The notes: generated from the sequence alone by a model not told the origin. Shown: positions 9,533 to 18,716, numbered from the stretch's first letter. The stretch is 64,000 nucleotides of DNA from Opitutaceae bacterium (GCA_018402455.1 JAGYIG010000014.1:16816-80815), one strand, 5' to 3'. Program-made: numbers and translations.

Positions 9533-10800
9533 CCCACCGAGGGAACCGCCCTCATCACCAGCGCCACATTGGCGCCCCCGAATCCACTGCTGTTATTGAG
9601 CACGATTTGGGGCCGCTCGGTCACCGTTTCCCGAATGATGTTCAGATCCGCGACGGCGGGATCCAGATCCGTGAGGTGAGCGGAGCCCGGCATGAAGCCC
9701 TGCCGCAATGCCACGGCGCAGAACCCGGTCTCCATCGCCCCCGCCAGGGACAAGCCATGACCGGTCAGGGCCTTGGTGGAGCTGATCGCCGGCCGAGCGC
9801 CGGAAGCGCCGAAAACAGATCGGATCGCCTTGCCTTCCGATATGTCACCGATCGGCGTGGAGGTGGCGTGGGCGTTGATGTAGTCAACCGCCTCCGGCTC
9901 CACCCCGGCACTGCCCAGCGCCCGTCGCAGGGCGTTGGCGAGCCCCAGTCCGTCGGGATGAGAAATCGCCACGTTGTGGCCATCGGAAGCTTGGCCCCAC
10001 CCCGCGAGTTCGCAGTAGGGGACCACCCCGCGTCGGGCGACCTCCTCCTCACTTTCGAGCACCAGGACGGTGGCCCCCCCTGTGCCCACGAATCCGTCGC
10101 GCCCCCGGTCAAACGGCCGGGATGCGGTATCGGGATCCGGGTTGAGGGAAAGCGCCCGCATGCCCGCGAAAGGCAGGATCGTTTCAACGTTTCCGTCTTC
10201 GGCCCCCACCACAAACATGCGTTGCTGACGGCCCAGAAAAATCTCATCGAAGGCATACCCCAGCGCGTGCGAAGAGGACGCACACGCGGAGGCAAATCCA
10301 GTGGAGGCCCCTTTGATCCCGAAGTGCGCCACCAGGTTGAACTGCACGGTGCCCGCAATCGAGGCCACAATCCCCAAGGGGGAACACCGCATCACCCCTT
10401 TTTCGTGCATGCGGCGCACGTAGTAGGTCAAGAGATTCGGGGAACCGGCGGACGCACCAAACAATCCAGTGTCGTCATTGGAAATCTCGGCCGGAGAGAG
10501 TCCCGCGTCCTCAATCGCCTGCAGCATCGCACAGTAGCTGTACAGGCCGTGCGGGCCCATGCTGCGCAGGTATTCCCGTTTGACCCGATAGCGCTCCGGA
10601 TACGTCCAATCCTCCGGGTCCAACGATTCCGTGTCGAATCCCCGCACCGGGGCCGCCACGGTGACCGGGATATTGGCCGCGGCAAAAGGTGGGTAGGCGA
10701 TGACGCCGTGGCGCAGCGCTTTCAAACTTTCGGCGACCGTTGAAAGGTCGTTGCCGATGCTGGTGATGAATCCAAGTCCGGTTACGTATACTTTGGCCAT
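9529..10800 (-). CDS. Beta-ketoacyl-ACP synthase (FabF-type KS)
   Basis: A 423-residue condensing enzyme. The thiolase-fold triad is intact: Cys near residue 173 in SACASSSHA, His in INAHATSTPIGD, and His in STKALTGHGLSLAGA, with the Lys upstream. The closing NNSSGFGGANVALV is the usual glycine-rich end. It should extend an ACP-bound acyl chain with malonyl-ACP units. The ATG giving MAKVYVTGLG is preferred over one 14 codons upstream, which would add an unrelated leader. It is the second gene of the minus-strand operon, downstream of the ACP-dehydratase fusion. A dedicated KS away from the main fab cluster suggests a specialised chain. Confidence 0.88.
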   Translation of the reverse strand: MAKVYVTGLGFITSIGNDLSTVAESLKALRHGVIAYPPFAAANIPVTVAAPVRGFDTESLDPEDWTYPERYRVKREYLRSMGPHGLYSYCAMLQAIEDAGLSPAEISNDDTGLFGASAGSPNLLTYYVRRMHEKGVMRCSPLGIVASIAGTVQFNLVAHFGIKGASTGFASACASSSHALGYAFDEIFLGRQQRMFVVGAEDGNVETILPFAGMRALSLNPDPDTASRPFDRGRDGFVGTGGATVLVLESEEEVARRGVVPYCELAGWGQASDGHNVAISHPDGLGLANALRRALGSAGVEPEAVDYINAHATSTPIGDISEGKAIRSVFGASGARPAISSTKALTGHGLSLAGAMETGFCAVALRQGFMPGSAHLTDLDPAVADLNIIRETVTERPQIVLNNSSGFGGANVALVMRAVPSVG

Positions 10801-10969
10801 TGCAAGTAGAAGTCCGCCGAGCCCCAAGGATACCGGCGGCACCAGTGTTCTGGGGGATACGGTTTTGAGTCGGTGAACAAGAGGATGTCCCCCCCCACCA
10901 GTCGCGTCAACGCACCGATTGGCCCCAAGCTAAAAATCCCGCGAGGGAACTGGGGCGTCGTCGAAAAAA

Positions 10970-11863
10970 TCAGGCGCTCGCCGCCTTGGGCTGCGGAGCC
11001 GCGGATCGATTAGCGGTGATAGAATCCACTTGATCGTCGATGATCTTGGCGTCCACGTAAGCGAACGTGAGGGTAATTTCCTCGGCCATCGCCGCCTTGT
11101 CTTGGCCCACCCGAATCGAGCCTTCGAAGGTGGCCAACGGCATCTTCGTGCGTTTGGGTTTGATCGAAAGCGAAAGCAGATCACCGGGTCGGCAGATGCG
11201 GTGGCAGCGCACCCCTTCGCACGAGGTGAAGAAAATCTTGGTGTGATCCACGATTTTGCCTTCGTCGGGCGAGGACCCCTCCAATAAGTAAAGCACTGCT
11301 AATTGCCCGAGGGCTTCGAGCATCAAGGAAGCTGGCATCACCGGGTTGTCCTTGAAGTGGCCTCGGAGAAAAAACTCCTGTCCGGTGATTTTATACTTAC
11401 CCTGTGCCCCTCCCCCACTGAGCGTCGCCTCGTTGAGGAACAGAAAAGGGGCTTGGATGGGCATGACCGAAACAATCTGCTCGATCGGGAGAAATTTGGT
11501 CGGGCGAGGCGGCGGCAAACCGCGCACCTTGCAATCAATGAAGACCTTGATGTCGCCCACCGTGCGTAGGTTGCGCAAGTCCTCATTATTGATCTGCATC
11601 TGCAACACATCCTCGACCAGGATGACAATTTCCATCATGGTGAGAGAATCGATTCCCAGATCCTCCACTAGGCGGAGCTCGTCATCGGCCTCCTTAAGTT
11701 TGGCCCGCAGATCCGGCTCCACAAAGCGTTCGATCACGCCGATGATTACAGCAGGCAAATGACTTGCCTCGTTGGTCTTACGGTAGGCAATGGCCGCCTC
11801 GATCGTGGCGGGGGAGCAACGTTTTAGTGACTCTCGCAGGGTGGACTCGTCTTCGACTGTCAT
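10970..11863 (-). CDS. Acyl carrier protein fused to FabZ-like dehydratase
   Basis: About 297 residues from ATG 11863; an ATG at 11926 would add 21. Residues about 35-115 form an acyl carrier domain with LGIDSLTMMEI, whose Ser takes the phosphopantetheine arm. Residues about 125-290 are a hotdog dehydratase with RGHFKDNPVMPASLMLEALGQ, which keeps the His and Glu of FabZ (family form HFPxxPxMPGVL..E). It would carry the growing chain and dehydrate 3-hydroxyacyl intermediates in one polypeptide. FabZ and ACP are normally separate proteins. It is the first gene of the lipid operon, and 169 bases separate it from the KS start. Confidence 0.83.
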   Translation of the reverse strand: MTVEDESTLRESLKRCSPATIEAAIAYRKTNEASHLPAVIIGVIERFVEPDLRAKLKEADDELRLVEDLGIDSLTMMEIVILVEDVLQMQINNEDLRNLRTVGDIKVFIDCKVRGLPPPRPTKFLPIEQIVSVMPIQAPFLFLNEATLSGGGAQGKYKITGQEFFLRGHFKDNPVMPASLMLEALGQLAVLYLLEGSSPDEGKIVDHTKIFFTSCEGVRCHRICRPGDLLSLSIKPKRTKMPLATFEGSIRVGQDKAAMAEEITLTFAYVDAKIIDDQVDSITANRSAAPQPKAASA

Positions 11864-12137
11864 CGGTTTTAATCCCGCATCGGTAGGTCTGCGGTCGTTT
11901 TGAGCCTTTTGGTCGGCTTGTGGCATGGTCTCCTACTAAGATTCGGCCCTGAGGAAAGTAAACGCTATTCTAGCGACCGATCAGGTGTGCCATACCGACT
12001 CTTTTCGGGTGGATTTATTCACATCCGAAGCATTAACCGAGGACGTTGCGACGAGGAATCTTGTCACCCGTTTGTTACCTTAGGAGCGGAATTGCTTCGC
12101 TCCCCGACTCGGGATTGATCCATGGTTTGCCCCCCCT

Positions 12138-13301
12138 TTGTTGGCTGTCCCTGTGAAGAATCCTCCCCGCTCATCCCCGTCGGTCTACCTCATCAGCCAC
12201 GAGTTTTTCCCCAAACGTGGCGGCATCGCGACATTTGCGGAGGAAATGGCGGGCGCGGCGCAGGAAATCGGCTGGGAGGTCGAGGTCTGGGCCCAAAACA
12301 GGGGGGATGCGGCCGAGCCCGCATGGCCGTTTCGGATCTGGCGGCTCCCGCTTAAGGGCACCCATGATTTTTCCTGTCAGCTGAGGCTGGCTTTTCACTT
12401 GATCTCGCGACGCCGGGAATTGCGTCGGGCCACCGTTTACCTGCCCGAGCCCGGCCCGATGCTGACGTTGATGTTGTTGCAGCGCTTTCATGCCTTTCGC
12501 CCCCGCAACCTGATTCTGACCTTTCATGGCTCGGAAATCCTCAAGTTTTACCATAATCCCTTCATTCGCCCGCTCGCCCGCCGACTGATCGCCAATGCGA
12601 CCAAGATCAGCACCCTCACGACCTACACCCGGGATCTGCTGCTGGGGCACTTTCCCGAGGCGGAATCCAAGCTGATCAAAACGCCCGGCGCCCTCCGATC
12701 CAACTACGTGGTGGTTGACCACCCAGTGCCCGCAGAACGCGATCGAGTAGTGGTGTTGACCGTAGGCCGAATCCACCCCCGAAAGGGTCAGCGGGTCACC
12801 TTGCAGGCGCTCCAAAACCTGCCTGATGCCCTTCGCGCCAAGATCGAATATTGGATTGTTGGCGCTTCCTCCCGGCCGAACTACGAGGCGGAATTGAGAG
12901 CGGTGGCCGCGGCCACGGATTTCCCGGTGAAGTTTTTGGGGGACCTGTCCGACGACGCGTTGAGCCGGATTTATGATCAGGCCGATATTTTTGCGATGAC
13001 CAGTGTGGACCACGGTCACAGCGTGGAGGGATTCGGGCTCGTTTACCTTGAGGCCTCCGCCCACGGATTGCCCATCGTAGGGCACGCGGTCGGAGGCGTG
13101 CCCGAAGCGGTCATCGAAGCGCAAACGGGCTTCCTCGTACCTCCTCACGATCAGGCGGGATTGGCCGCGGCCTTGACCAAGCTGATCAACTCGGAATCCC
13201 TGCGCCGGACCTTGGGCGATACGGGGCGGCACTGGGCCCGGCGACACACGTGGCGGGATTCGGCCCGGACGCTTTTCGGCGAGCCGGATCCCTCGAATTG
13301 A
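12138..13301 (+). CDS. GT4-type glycosyltransferase
   Basis: A GT-B enzyme of about 387 residues. The N-terminus has VYLISHEFFPKRGGIATFAEE, typical of GT4 enzymes whose first loop holds the acceptor. The donor domain has VVVLTVGRIHPRKGQ and VEGFGLVYLEASAHGLP with the conserved Glu pair. No ATG is available near the start of homology. TTG 12138, TTG 12141 or GTG 12153 could be used and none has a convincing ribosome-binding site, so the first few residues are uncertain. It is followed 33 bases later by a thioesterase gene. Confidence 0.86.
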   Translation: MLAVPVKNPPRSSPSVYLISHEFFPKRGGIATFAEEMAGAAQEIGWEVEVWAQNRGDAAEPAWPFRIWRLPLKGTHDFSCQLRLAFHLISRRRELRRATVYLPEPGPMLTLMLLQRFHAFRPRNLILTFHGSEILKFYHNPFIRPLARRLIANATKISTLTTYTRDLLLGHFPEAESKLIKTPGALRSNYVVVDHPVPAERDRVVVLTVGRIHPRKGQRVTLQALQNLPDALRAKIEYWIVGASSRPNYEAELRAVAAATDFPVKFLGDLSDDALSRIYDQADIFAMTSVDHGHSVEGFGLVYLEASAHGLPIVGHAVGGVPEAVIEAQTGFLVPPHDQAGLAAALTKLINSESLRRTLGDTGRHWARRHTWRDSARTLFGEPDPSN

Positions 13302-13334
13302 CGGCCGCACCCAATCCCTGCATTCCCTGTCGGG

Positions 13335-13739
13335 GTGTTAACTTCTCGATCCCGCATTCGCGTTCGCTACTCGGAGACCGACATGATGGGCGTGGTCTAC
13401 CATGGCAGTTACCTTCCCTGGTTGGAGGTCGCCCGGACCGATCTGTTCCGCCGATTTGGGCTGTCCTATCGGCAACTTGAATTGGAGGGGTTTCGGTTGC
13501 CGGTGCTGGCCGTCTCTTGCCAATACCTCCGGCCGGCTGTCTATGATGATGAGATTGATATCGAAGTTTCCTGCCGGGAAAAACCCCGGCTCCGCATTCG
13601 ATTGAGCTACGAGTTGTGGCGCGGCGAGGAATTGCTGGCCAGGGCGGGGACCGAGCATGCCTTTGTCGATCAGGAGGGTCGGCCGATACGTCCCCCGGTC
13701 GCGTTTACGCAACTGATCGAGCGAAGCTTCGCCGACTAA
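13335..13739 (+). CDS. 4-hydroxybenzoyl-CoA-type thioesterase (YbgC-like)
   Basis: A 134-residue hotdog-fold protein. VRYSETDMMGVVYHGSYL carries the YbgC/4HBT signature, where the Asp is catalytic, and WLEVARTDLFRR follows. Members hydrolyse short acyl-CoA or acyl-ACP thioesters, and in many bacteria one is linked to the Tol-Pal system, which is not seen here. GTG is the start codon. It follows the GT4 gene on the same strand and its stop overlaps the convergent queG end by four bases. Confidence 0.85.
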   Translation: MLTSRSRIRVRYSETDMMGVVYHGSYLPWLEVARTDLFRRFGLSYRQLELEGFRLPVLAVSCQYLRPAVYDDEIDIEVSCREKPRLRIRLSYELWRGEELLARAGTEHAFVDQEGRPIRPPVAFTQLIERSFAD

Positions 13740-14857
13740 ACCGTCGCCTCGTATTCCGCCCGCACCTGCGGGTCCTGCTCGGCCTGTTTCGACCCGGCAA
13801 GCTGCGCCTCGCCCCCCAGCACCCGCACCGCCCACACCGCATGAGCCCGCACCAGCGGCTCCCGGTGGGAAGCGAGCAGCAGCAGCTCGGGCAACAGTTG
13901 GTGTTCGCCCCGGTTCGCCGCCACCACGCAGGCGTTGCGCAGCAGGCCGCGCAATTTGAGGCGTTTGATCGCCGTGCCCTTGAACACGGCGGCAAAGGTG
14001 ACCGGGGTCAGTCGCAGCAGATCGCGCAGGCTGAGTTCCTCAATATGTTCGCTTCTTTCCACCAGCACCGATTTGGCCTCCTGCGCGAAGCGATTCCACG
14101 GACAGACCTCCGCGCAGATGTCACAACCGTAGATCCGGTCGCCAATCAGTTTCCGCCAGCGGACGGGGATGATGCCTTTGTGTTCGATGGTCAGGTAGGA
14201 AATGCATTTGCGGGCATCCAGGATCCCGGGGGCCGGCAAGGCCCCGGTGGGGCAAGCATCAAGGCAGGCCGTGCACGTGCCGCACAACGTGCCGATGGGT
14301 TTGGTTGCGTGGTGTCGACTCACCGCGGGGTCGGGCGGCAGTTCGCATTTGACCAGAATGGCGGCCAGGAAGAGCCAGTTACCAAAATCCCGGGAAATGA
14401 GCATCGCATTTTTACCCGTAAAACCCACTCCCGCCCGCGCCGCCCAACTGCGCTCCAGAACGGGTCCGGTATCGACGTAGTAGCGGTGGTCCGCCGGCCC
14501 CCCGCCGGTCCATTGCTCGATCACGGCGCCCGCCGCCTTGAGCGCCGGTTCCAGGGTCTCGTGGTAGTCACGATGCAGGGCGTAGCGCGCCCAAACGGGA
14601 CCGCTCGCCGTCGCCTCGGTCCGCCCGTAGTTGACGCCCAACAAAATCATACTGCGGGCGCCCGGCAGCACCAATTGCGGATCCCGTCGTTTGGGCTCCG
14701 ACTGTTCCAGCCACGCCATCTCCGCTTGGTGACCGGCTTGGAGCCAGGCGCTGAAGGCGTCGCCGCCGGGCACCTCCCCCGCCAACGTCGTGAATCGCAC
14801 CACATCAAATCCCAGCGCGATGAGATCGCGACGAAGCTCTGCCGGGTCGGCACTCAT
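13736..14857 (-). CDS. queG: Epoxyqueuosine reductase
   Basis: This enzyme reduces epoxyqueuosine to queuosine at the wobble base of GUN tRNAs, using cobalamin and two [4Fe-4S] clusters. The protein is about 373 residues. Both cluster motifs are present: CGTCTACLDACPTGAL and CDICAEVCPWN. The N-terminal cobalamin-binding half includes GFTGKNAMLISRDFGNW, and a HEAT-like C-terminal extension is visible (LLRNACVVAANRGEHQ). Its ATG overlaps the stop of aroK (ATGA), so the two are co-translated. I chose MSADPAELRR as the start because the 11 residues upstream read as the aroK tail in another frame. Confidence 0.93.
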   Translation of the reverse strand: MSADPAELRRDLIALGFDVVRFTTLAGEVPGGDAFSAWLQAGHQAEMAWLEQSEPKRRDPQLVLPGARSMILLGVNYGRTEATASGPVWARYALHRDYHETLEPALKAAGAVIEQWTGGGPADHRYYVDTGPVLERSWAARAGVGFTGKNAMLISRDFGNWLFLAAILVKCELPPDPAVSRHHATKPIGTLCGTCTACLDACPTGALPAPGILDARKCISYLTIEHKGIIPVRWRKLIGDRIYGCDICAEVCPWNRFAQEAKSVLVERSEHIEELSLRDLLRLTPVTFAAVFKGTAIKRLKLRGLLRNACVVAANRGEHQLLPELLLLASHREPLVRAHAVWAVRVLGGEAQLAGSKQAEQDPQVRAEYEATV

Positions 14858-15423
14858 CGGGAACGCCGCGGCGGCGAGGCCCCGCCCCACTCCGCCGCCT
14901 CGCGCCGGTACACCCGGAGCACATGGGAGATGATCTCACTGGTCGGACGATGGTCGGTCAAAATCACCGCGCCCGCCCGTCGGTAGATTGGCTCGCGAAG
15001 GGCGTAAAGTTCGCGCAATCGAGTCATCGGATCATCGACGTGCAACAGGGGCCGATTGCGGTTGGTCGACGTTCTTTCCAACACGGTTTCGATCGAGGCG
15101 TGCAGGCATACCACGACGCCCTTGGTTCGCAGGCGATCCAACATACCCGGCTGGACGACCAATCCACCGCCACAGGCCACCACGGCTTGGGAGTCGGGAT
15201 GACCTGAGGCAATGAACTCCGCTTCACGCTGACGAAAATAGGCCTCTCCCTTCTCCGCAAAGATCTCCGCGATCGTGGAGTTCTCCGCCCGTTCAATCTC
15301 ATGGTCGCTGTCGAACAGTTGATAGTGCAACCGGTTGGCCGCGGCACGACCGATGGTGGTCTTGCCGGTGCCCATGAACCCCACGAGGTAGAGGTTGAGT
15401 GCTGGTTGCGTTGGATTCGCCAT
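14854..15423 (-). CDS. aroK: Shikimate kinase
   Basis: This enzyme phosphorylates shikimate at O3 in the chorismate pathway. The protein is 189 residues from ATG 15423. It shows the P-loop VGFMGTGKTTIGR, the shikimate-binding DSDHEIE, CGGGLVV, and the LID region with RNRPLL. The length is normal for the family. Eleven extra upstream codons are open but lie outside the conserved start. It is coupled to queG. The divergent threonine-aldolase gene begins 71 bases away. Confidence 0.93.
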   Translation of the reverse strand: MANPTQPALNLYLVGFMGTGKTTIGRAAANRLHYQLFDSDHEIERAENSTIAEIFAEKGEAYFRQREAEFIASGHPDSQAVVACGGGLVVQPGMLDRLRTKGVVVCLHASIETVLERTSTNRNRPLLHVDDPMTRLRELYALREPIYRRAGAVILTDHRPTSEIISHVLRVYRREAAEWGGASPPRRSR

Positions 15424-15494
15424 GTCGTCCGCTAAACCAACGAAGCCTGTTCGCAATTGCCAAACCTGAAAACCTTGCCGTGGTTCCTCTGCTT

Positions 15495-16559
15495 ATGGAC
15501 AGCGCGCTCAAGTTCCACCATTTCGCCAGTGACAACACCTCGGGGATCTGCCCGGAGGCCTGGGCCAAGTTGGACGAGGCCAACCAAGGCCCGTTGCCTT
15601 CCTACGGCACCGATGGATGGACCCAGCGAGCGTGTGATCTCATCCGCCAGATCTTCGAAAAGCCCGACGCCGAGGTTTTTTTTGTTTTTAACGGCACGGC
15701 CGCGAACTCGCTGGCCCTGGCCTCCCTCTGCCAGAGTTACCACAGTGTGATTTGTCATGAGGTGGCGCACGTGGAGACCGACGAGTGTGGCGCTCCCGAG
15801 TTTTTTTCCAACGGCACCAAACTCCTCACGGCGCGCGGCGCGCACGGGAAACTCGATCCCGCCGCCGTGGCCGAGGTGATCCAGAAGCGCCACGATATCC
15901 ACTACCCCAAACCCCGCGTGCTCTCCCTCACCCAATCCACCGAGTTCGGCACCGTTTATGAGACCGCCGAGATTCAAGAACTTTGTTCCGTGGCCCGGGC
16001 CCATGACCTGGCGGTGCACATGGATGGGGCGCGATTCGCCAACGCGGCCGCGAGACTGGCCGACACTGAACACGTGTCCCCGGCTGATTTCACCTGGCGA
16101 GCCGGGGTGGATGTGCTGTGTTTTGGCGGCACCAAAAACGGCATGAACACCTCCGAGGCGGTCGTATTTTTCCGCCCCGAATTGGCTCAGGAGTTCGACT
16201 ACCGCTGCAAGCAGGCGGGGCAGCTGGCCGCCAAGATGCGGTACCTGAGCAGTCAATGGGTCGGGATGTTGGAGGCCGGCGCCTGGCTGCGTCACGCCCG
16301 CCACGCCAACGCCATGACCCGTCGCCTCACCGACCTCATTCGGGACATCCCGCAAGTGGAGATTTATCAGGAACCCGTCGTGAATGCATTGTTCGTCGAC
16401 CTGCCGGCCGGCCTGGCCGCGGCCATGGCCGCACGGGGTTGGGCGTTTTACAATTTTCTCGGCCCCCAACGCTATCGGTTGATGTGCCATTGGGCCACGC
16501 AGGAATCAGACCTTGACGCGTTCGCCCGGGATTTGGCGACCGCCGCCAACCGGCCGTGA
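15495..16559 (+). CDS. Low-specificity L-threonine aldolase
   Basis: A 354-residue fold-type-I PLP enzyme that cleaves threonine or allo-threonine to glycine and acetaldehyde. Visible features are SDNTSGICPEAW at the N-terminus, VFNGTAANSLAL, HVETDECGAPEF, HMDGARFANAAARL (the Asp pairs with the PLP nitrogen) and CFGGTKNGM with the Schiff-base Lys. ATG 15495 is chosen because it puts the family start FASDNTSG near the N-terminus; the open frame upstream runs into the divergent aroK promoter. Related beta-eliminating lyases share this fold, so the substrate is probable rather than certain. Confidence 0.88.
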   Translation: MDSALKFHHFASDNTSGICPEAWAKLDEANQGPLPSYGTDGWTQRACDLIRQIFEKPDAEVFFVFNGTAANSLALASLCQSYHSVICHEVAHVETDECGAPEFFSNGTKLLTARGAHGKLDPAAVAEVIQKRHDIHYPKPRVLSLTQSTEFGTVYETAEIQELCSVARAHDLAVHMDGARFANAAARLADTEHVSPADFTWRAGVDVLCFGGTKNGMNTSEAVVFFRPELAQEFDYRCKQAGQLAAKMRYLSSQWVGMLEAGAWLRHARHANAMTRRLTDLIRDIPQVEIYQEPVVNALFVDLPAGLAAAMAARGWAFYNFLGPQRYRLMCHWATQESDLDAFARDLATAANRP

Positions 16560-16666
16560 GCCTTCCCCGTCTGCGCCGCTCGACCGATTACCCCCGGCGC
16601 CCCCCCGAATTGTCGGGGAACCGACGGGATCGGGGGCCGGGCTCAGGCCGCCTTACCCCGCGAAAG

Positions 16667-16685
16667 CTCCACCGCCTCGGTGGAG
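16667..16685. repeat. Short perfect hairpin between threonine aldolase and LOG-like gene
   Basis: Two seven-base arms (ctccacc and ggtggag) around a five-base loop in the 234-base gap. There is no T-run after either arm, so it is at best a weak terminator or an mRNA structure. I see no other gene or RNA in this gap. Confidence 0.3.
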
Positions 16686-16793
16686 GTGGCCACTTGGCCG
16701 GCCGATCAACTGACGCGCCACCGCCGACGGCCGGTCCGCGCCATTAACCGCGCCGGCTCTTGAATTCCGCTGCGGCGCCTGTTTGATTCGCGC

Positions 16794-18716
16794 ATGCAAC
16801 CGGATGAATTTTGGACGAGTCAGGATGGACAAGTCCTGGCGGTGCGTCCCCAAGGCGACGACCAACCGCTCTCTCTTACCTTGGCCTTCTGGCCCCGCCA
16901 CGCGGCCGAATGGTCCTTCTGGCAGCAGCACTATGAATCGTTCCGGTTCACCGAACGCTCCACCCTTGCGCGCATCGGCATCGAGATGCTCACCCCCGCC
17001 CCCCCGGTCATGGACGGGAACCGACTAGTGCTGGAAGCCACCGCCTTCGTCTACGATCAATCTGTCCCCCATGCCGACTATTGGCGAAAACTGTTTCGGC
17101 TGGGCACCCCGGTCGGGCGACTCTACTTCGCGCCCGCCTCCGCGAAACTCAATACCGACGAAATCTGGCAGGCCATTCGCTCCAACACCCTGAAACTACC
17201 CAACACCATCTCGATTGACCGCGAAGGGCGGGTTTTTCTCACCCCCCATCATGTCCGCTACACACTGAAAGCAGATCTGGATCGGGAGACGTTCGCCCGG
17301 TTGGTAGCGGGCCAAGCGGGCCGCCATCTCCTCGACAAGGTGCAAGTCCGCCAGGTGGCCTCTCCGCTCCAGGTCCCGCCCCACACCGGGGTGCTGACGA
17401 GCTGCTCCATGTATCTAAAAGAGCACTACGTGGTGCTCAATCAAGGTGAGGGTAATTTCGGCATCCACACCAGTGCGGTCGTTCTCGACCCGGTGAAGAC
17501 CTTCGGGACCAACATCATGTTGGAAATCTACAACCAGGGCGACGCCCCTGTGGTGAATCCGATGGTGTCGGTGGAGGTTTTTCGGGCCCCCGACCGGGAT
17601 GACTCTTGGCTGCAGGCCCGGCGGGACCGGCGGCAGAAACTCACTGCGGTGGCCGAGGGCGCCTTTGCGGCCCTCGACGAGCAGCCGGTCGATGAGTCTC
17701 AGACCAAGCGAAAGCCCCGCCTCCGGGTCACCGTGAGGGGGCAACACGCCGCCATGCCCAACCCGGCCATGTTTCTGCGTCTCGGCAAGAGCATGAAACG
17801 CTTGAACGAGACCCTCCGCGCGCTGGCGCCGACCCAAGGGCATGCGACGTTGTTGCAGGCACTCGATGCGGCTCCGGAAGGCAGCGACACCCTGGTGGTG
17901 GACTTCTTCCCCAATCTGCTGGAGCAAGTGGAATTGCTGGGAGCCCTGCCCGATCTCAAAATCCAGCGAATCGTGTTTCGCCAGGCGTCGCGGACCCATG
18001 GGTTTTTCCTCTCCCACAATGCCCACTCCCGGCTCGATACGTTGGAGGCATTGGGCATCGAGGTCTACTGGTTCACCCCGCAACTCGGCGACCTGTATCT
18101 GCACACCTACAAAAAGGATCATGGATTTTTTCTCCGCGAGGAGGCCCGGCGGCGCTTTCAGGAGTCCACCATCCTGGCGTTTTACGGCAGCGCGGTCGGG
18201 CTCGATAGCCAACAGGAGCTCCGCATCAGTGCCCTCATTGAAACCTTGACCGACTACATGTCGCCCAACGTCGGAATGATCACCGGCGGCGGCGGCGGCG
18301 TGATGGGGTTGGCCTGCGAGCAGGCTCGTGCCAAGGGGGGGTTGACTGGCGCCTGCTTTCTGGAGTTGGAAGCCCAACCCCCGGAACTGGGCGTCGATTT
18401 TTTCAATACGTTTCAGGAATCGTCCCGCCACTTCCGCCAAAAGTGGTTCGAGGTGGCGGACTTTTGCGTTTTTAACGTCGGCGGCGTCGGGACCTTGGAG
18501 GAAATCGGCATTGAACTGTGCAACCTGAAACTCGGCATTCGCCCGCGGGTCCCCTTTGTCTTCTTCGACGCCGCCTATTTCCGGGACCTGCGAAAACAAC
18601 TCCGCACCATGATTTCGGCCGGACGCGCCCCGGCTTGGATGGCGGACTACCTGCTCTTCACCGATGACCCCGAGGAGGTGGTATCCTTTTACCGCGAAAA
18701 GCTTCAGGTGCTGTAG
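16794..18716 (+). CDS. Large protein with C-terminal LOG-like Rossmann domain
   Basis: 640 residues. The last 190 or so match the LOG/lysine-decarboxylase-like fold: FYGSAVGL near 462, ITGGGGGVMGLACEQARAKGG near 494, and NVGGVGTLEEIG near 560, which replaces the usual PGGxGTxxE. LOG enzymes release cytokinin-type bases from nucleoside 5'-monophosphates. The first 450 residues have no motif I recognise; they are mixed alpha/beta with a central HTSAVVLDPVKTFGTN segment and an internal Rossmann-like stretch (TLVVDFFPNLLEQVE). It stands alone between intergenic gaps. The N-terminal part may supply a substrate or partner specific to this lineage. Confidence 0.72.
   Translation: MQPDEFWTSQDGQVLAVRPQGDDQPLSLTLAFWPRHAAEWSFWQQHYESFRFTERSTLARIGIEMLTPAPPVMDGNRLVLEATAFVYDQSVPHADYWRKLFRLGTPVGRLYFAPASAKLNTDEIWQAIRSNTLKLPNTISIDREGRVFLTPHHVRYTLKADLDRETFARLVAGQAGRHLLDKVQVRQVASPLQVPPHTGVLTSCSMYLKEHYVVLNQGEGNFGIHTSAVVLDPVKTFGTNIMLEIYNQGDAPVVNPMVSVEVFRAPDRDDSWLQARRDRRQKLTAVAEGAFAALDEQPVDESQTKRKPRLRVTVRGQHAAMPNPAMFLRLGKSMKRLNETLRALAPTQGHATLLQALDAAPEGSDTLVVDFFPNLLEQVELLGALPDLKIQRIVFRQASRTHGFFLSHNAHSRLDTLEALGIEVYWFTPQLGDLYLHTYKKDHGFFLREEARRRFQESTILAFYGSAVGLDSQQELRISALIETLTDYMSPNVGMITGGGGGVMGLACEQARAKGGLTGACFLELEAQPPELGVDFFNTFQESSRHFRQKWFEVADFCVFNVGGVGTLEEIGIELCNLKLGIRPRVPFVFFDAAYFRDLRKQLRTMISAGRAPAWMADYLLFTDDPEEVVSFYREKLQVL

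Noticed and set aside
11900..12118. 72-residue plus-strand frame before the GT4 gene
   Set aside because: It overlaps the start of the ACP-dehydratase gene on the other strand and has no recognisable features; the gap more likely holds promoters.
13616..14986. 456-residue plus-strand frame
   Set aside because: Antisense to queG, which carries both Fe-S motifs and is clearly the real gene.
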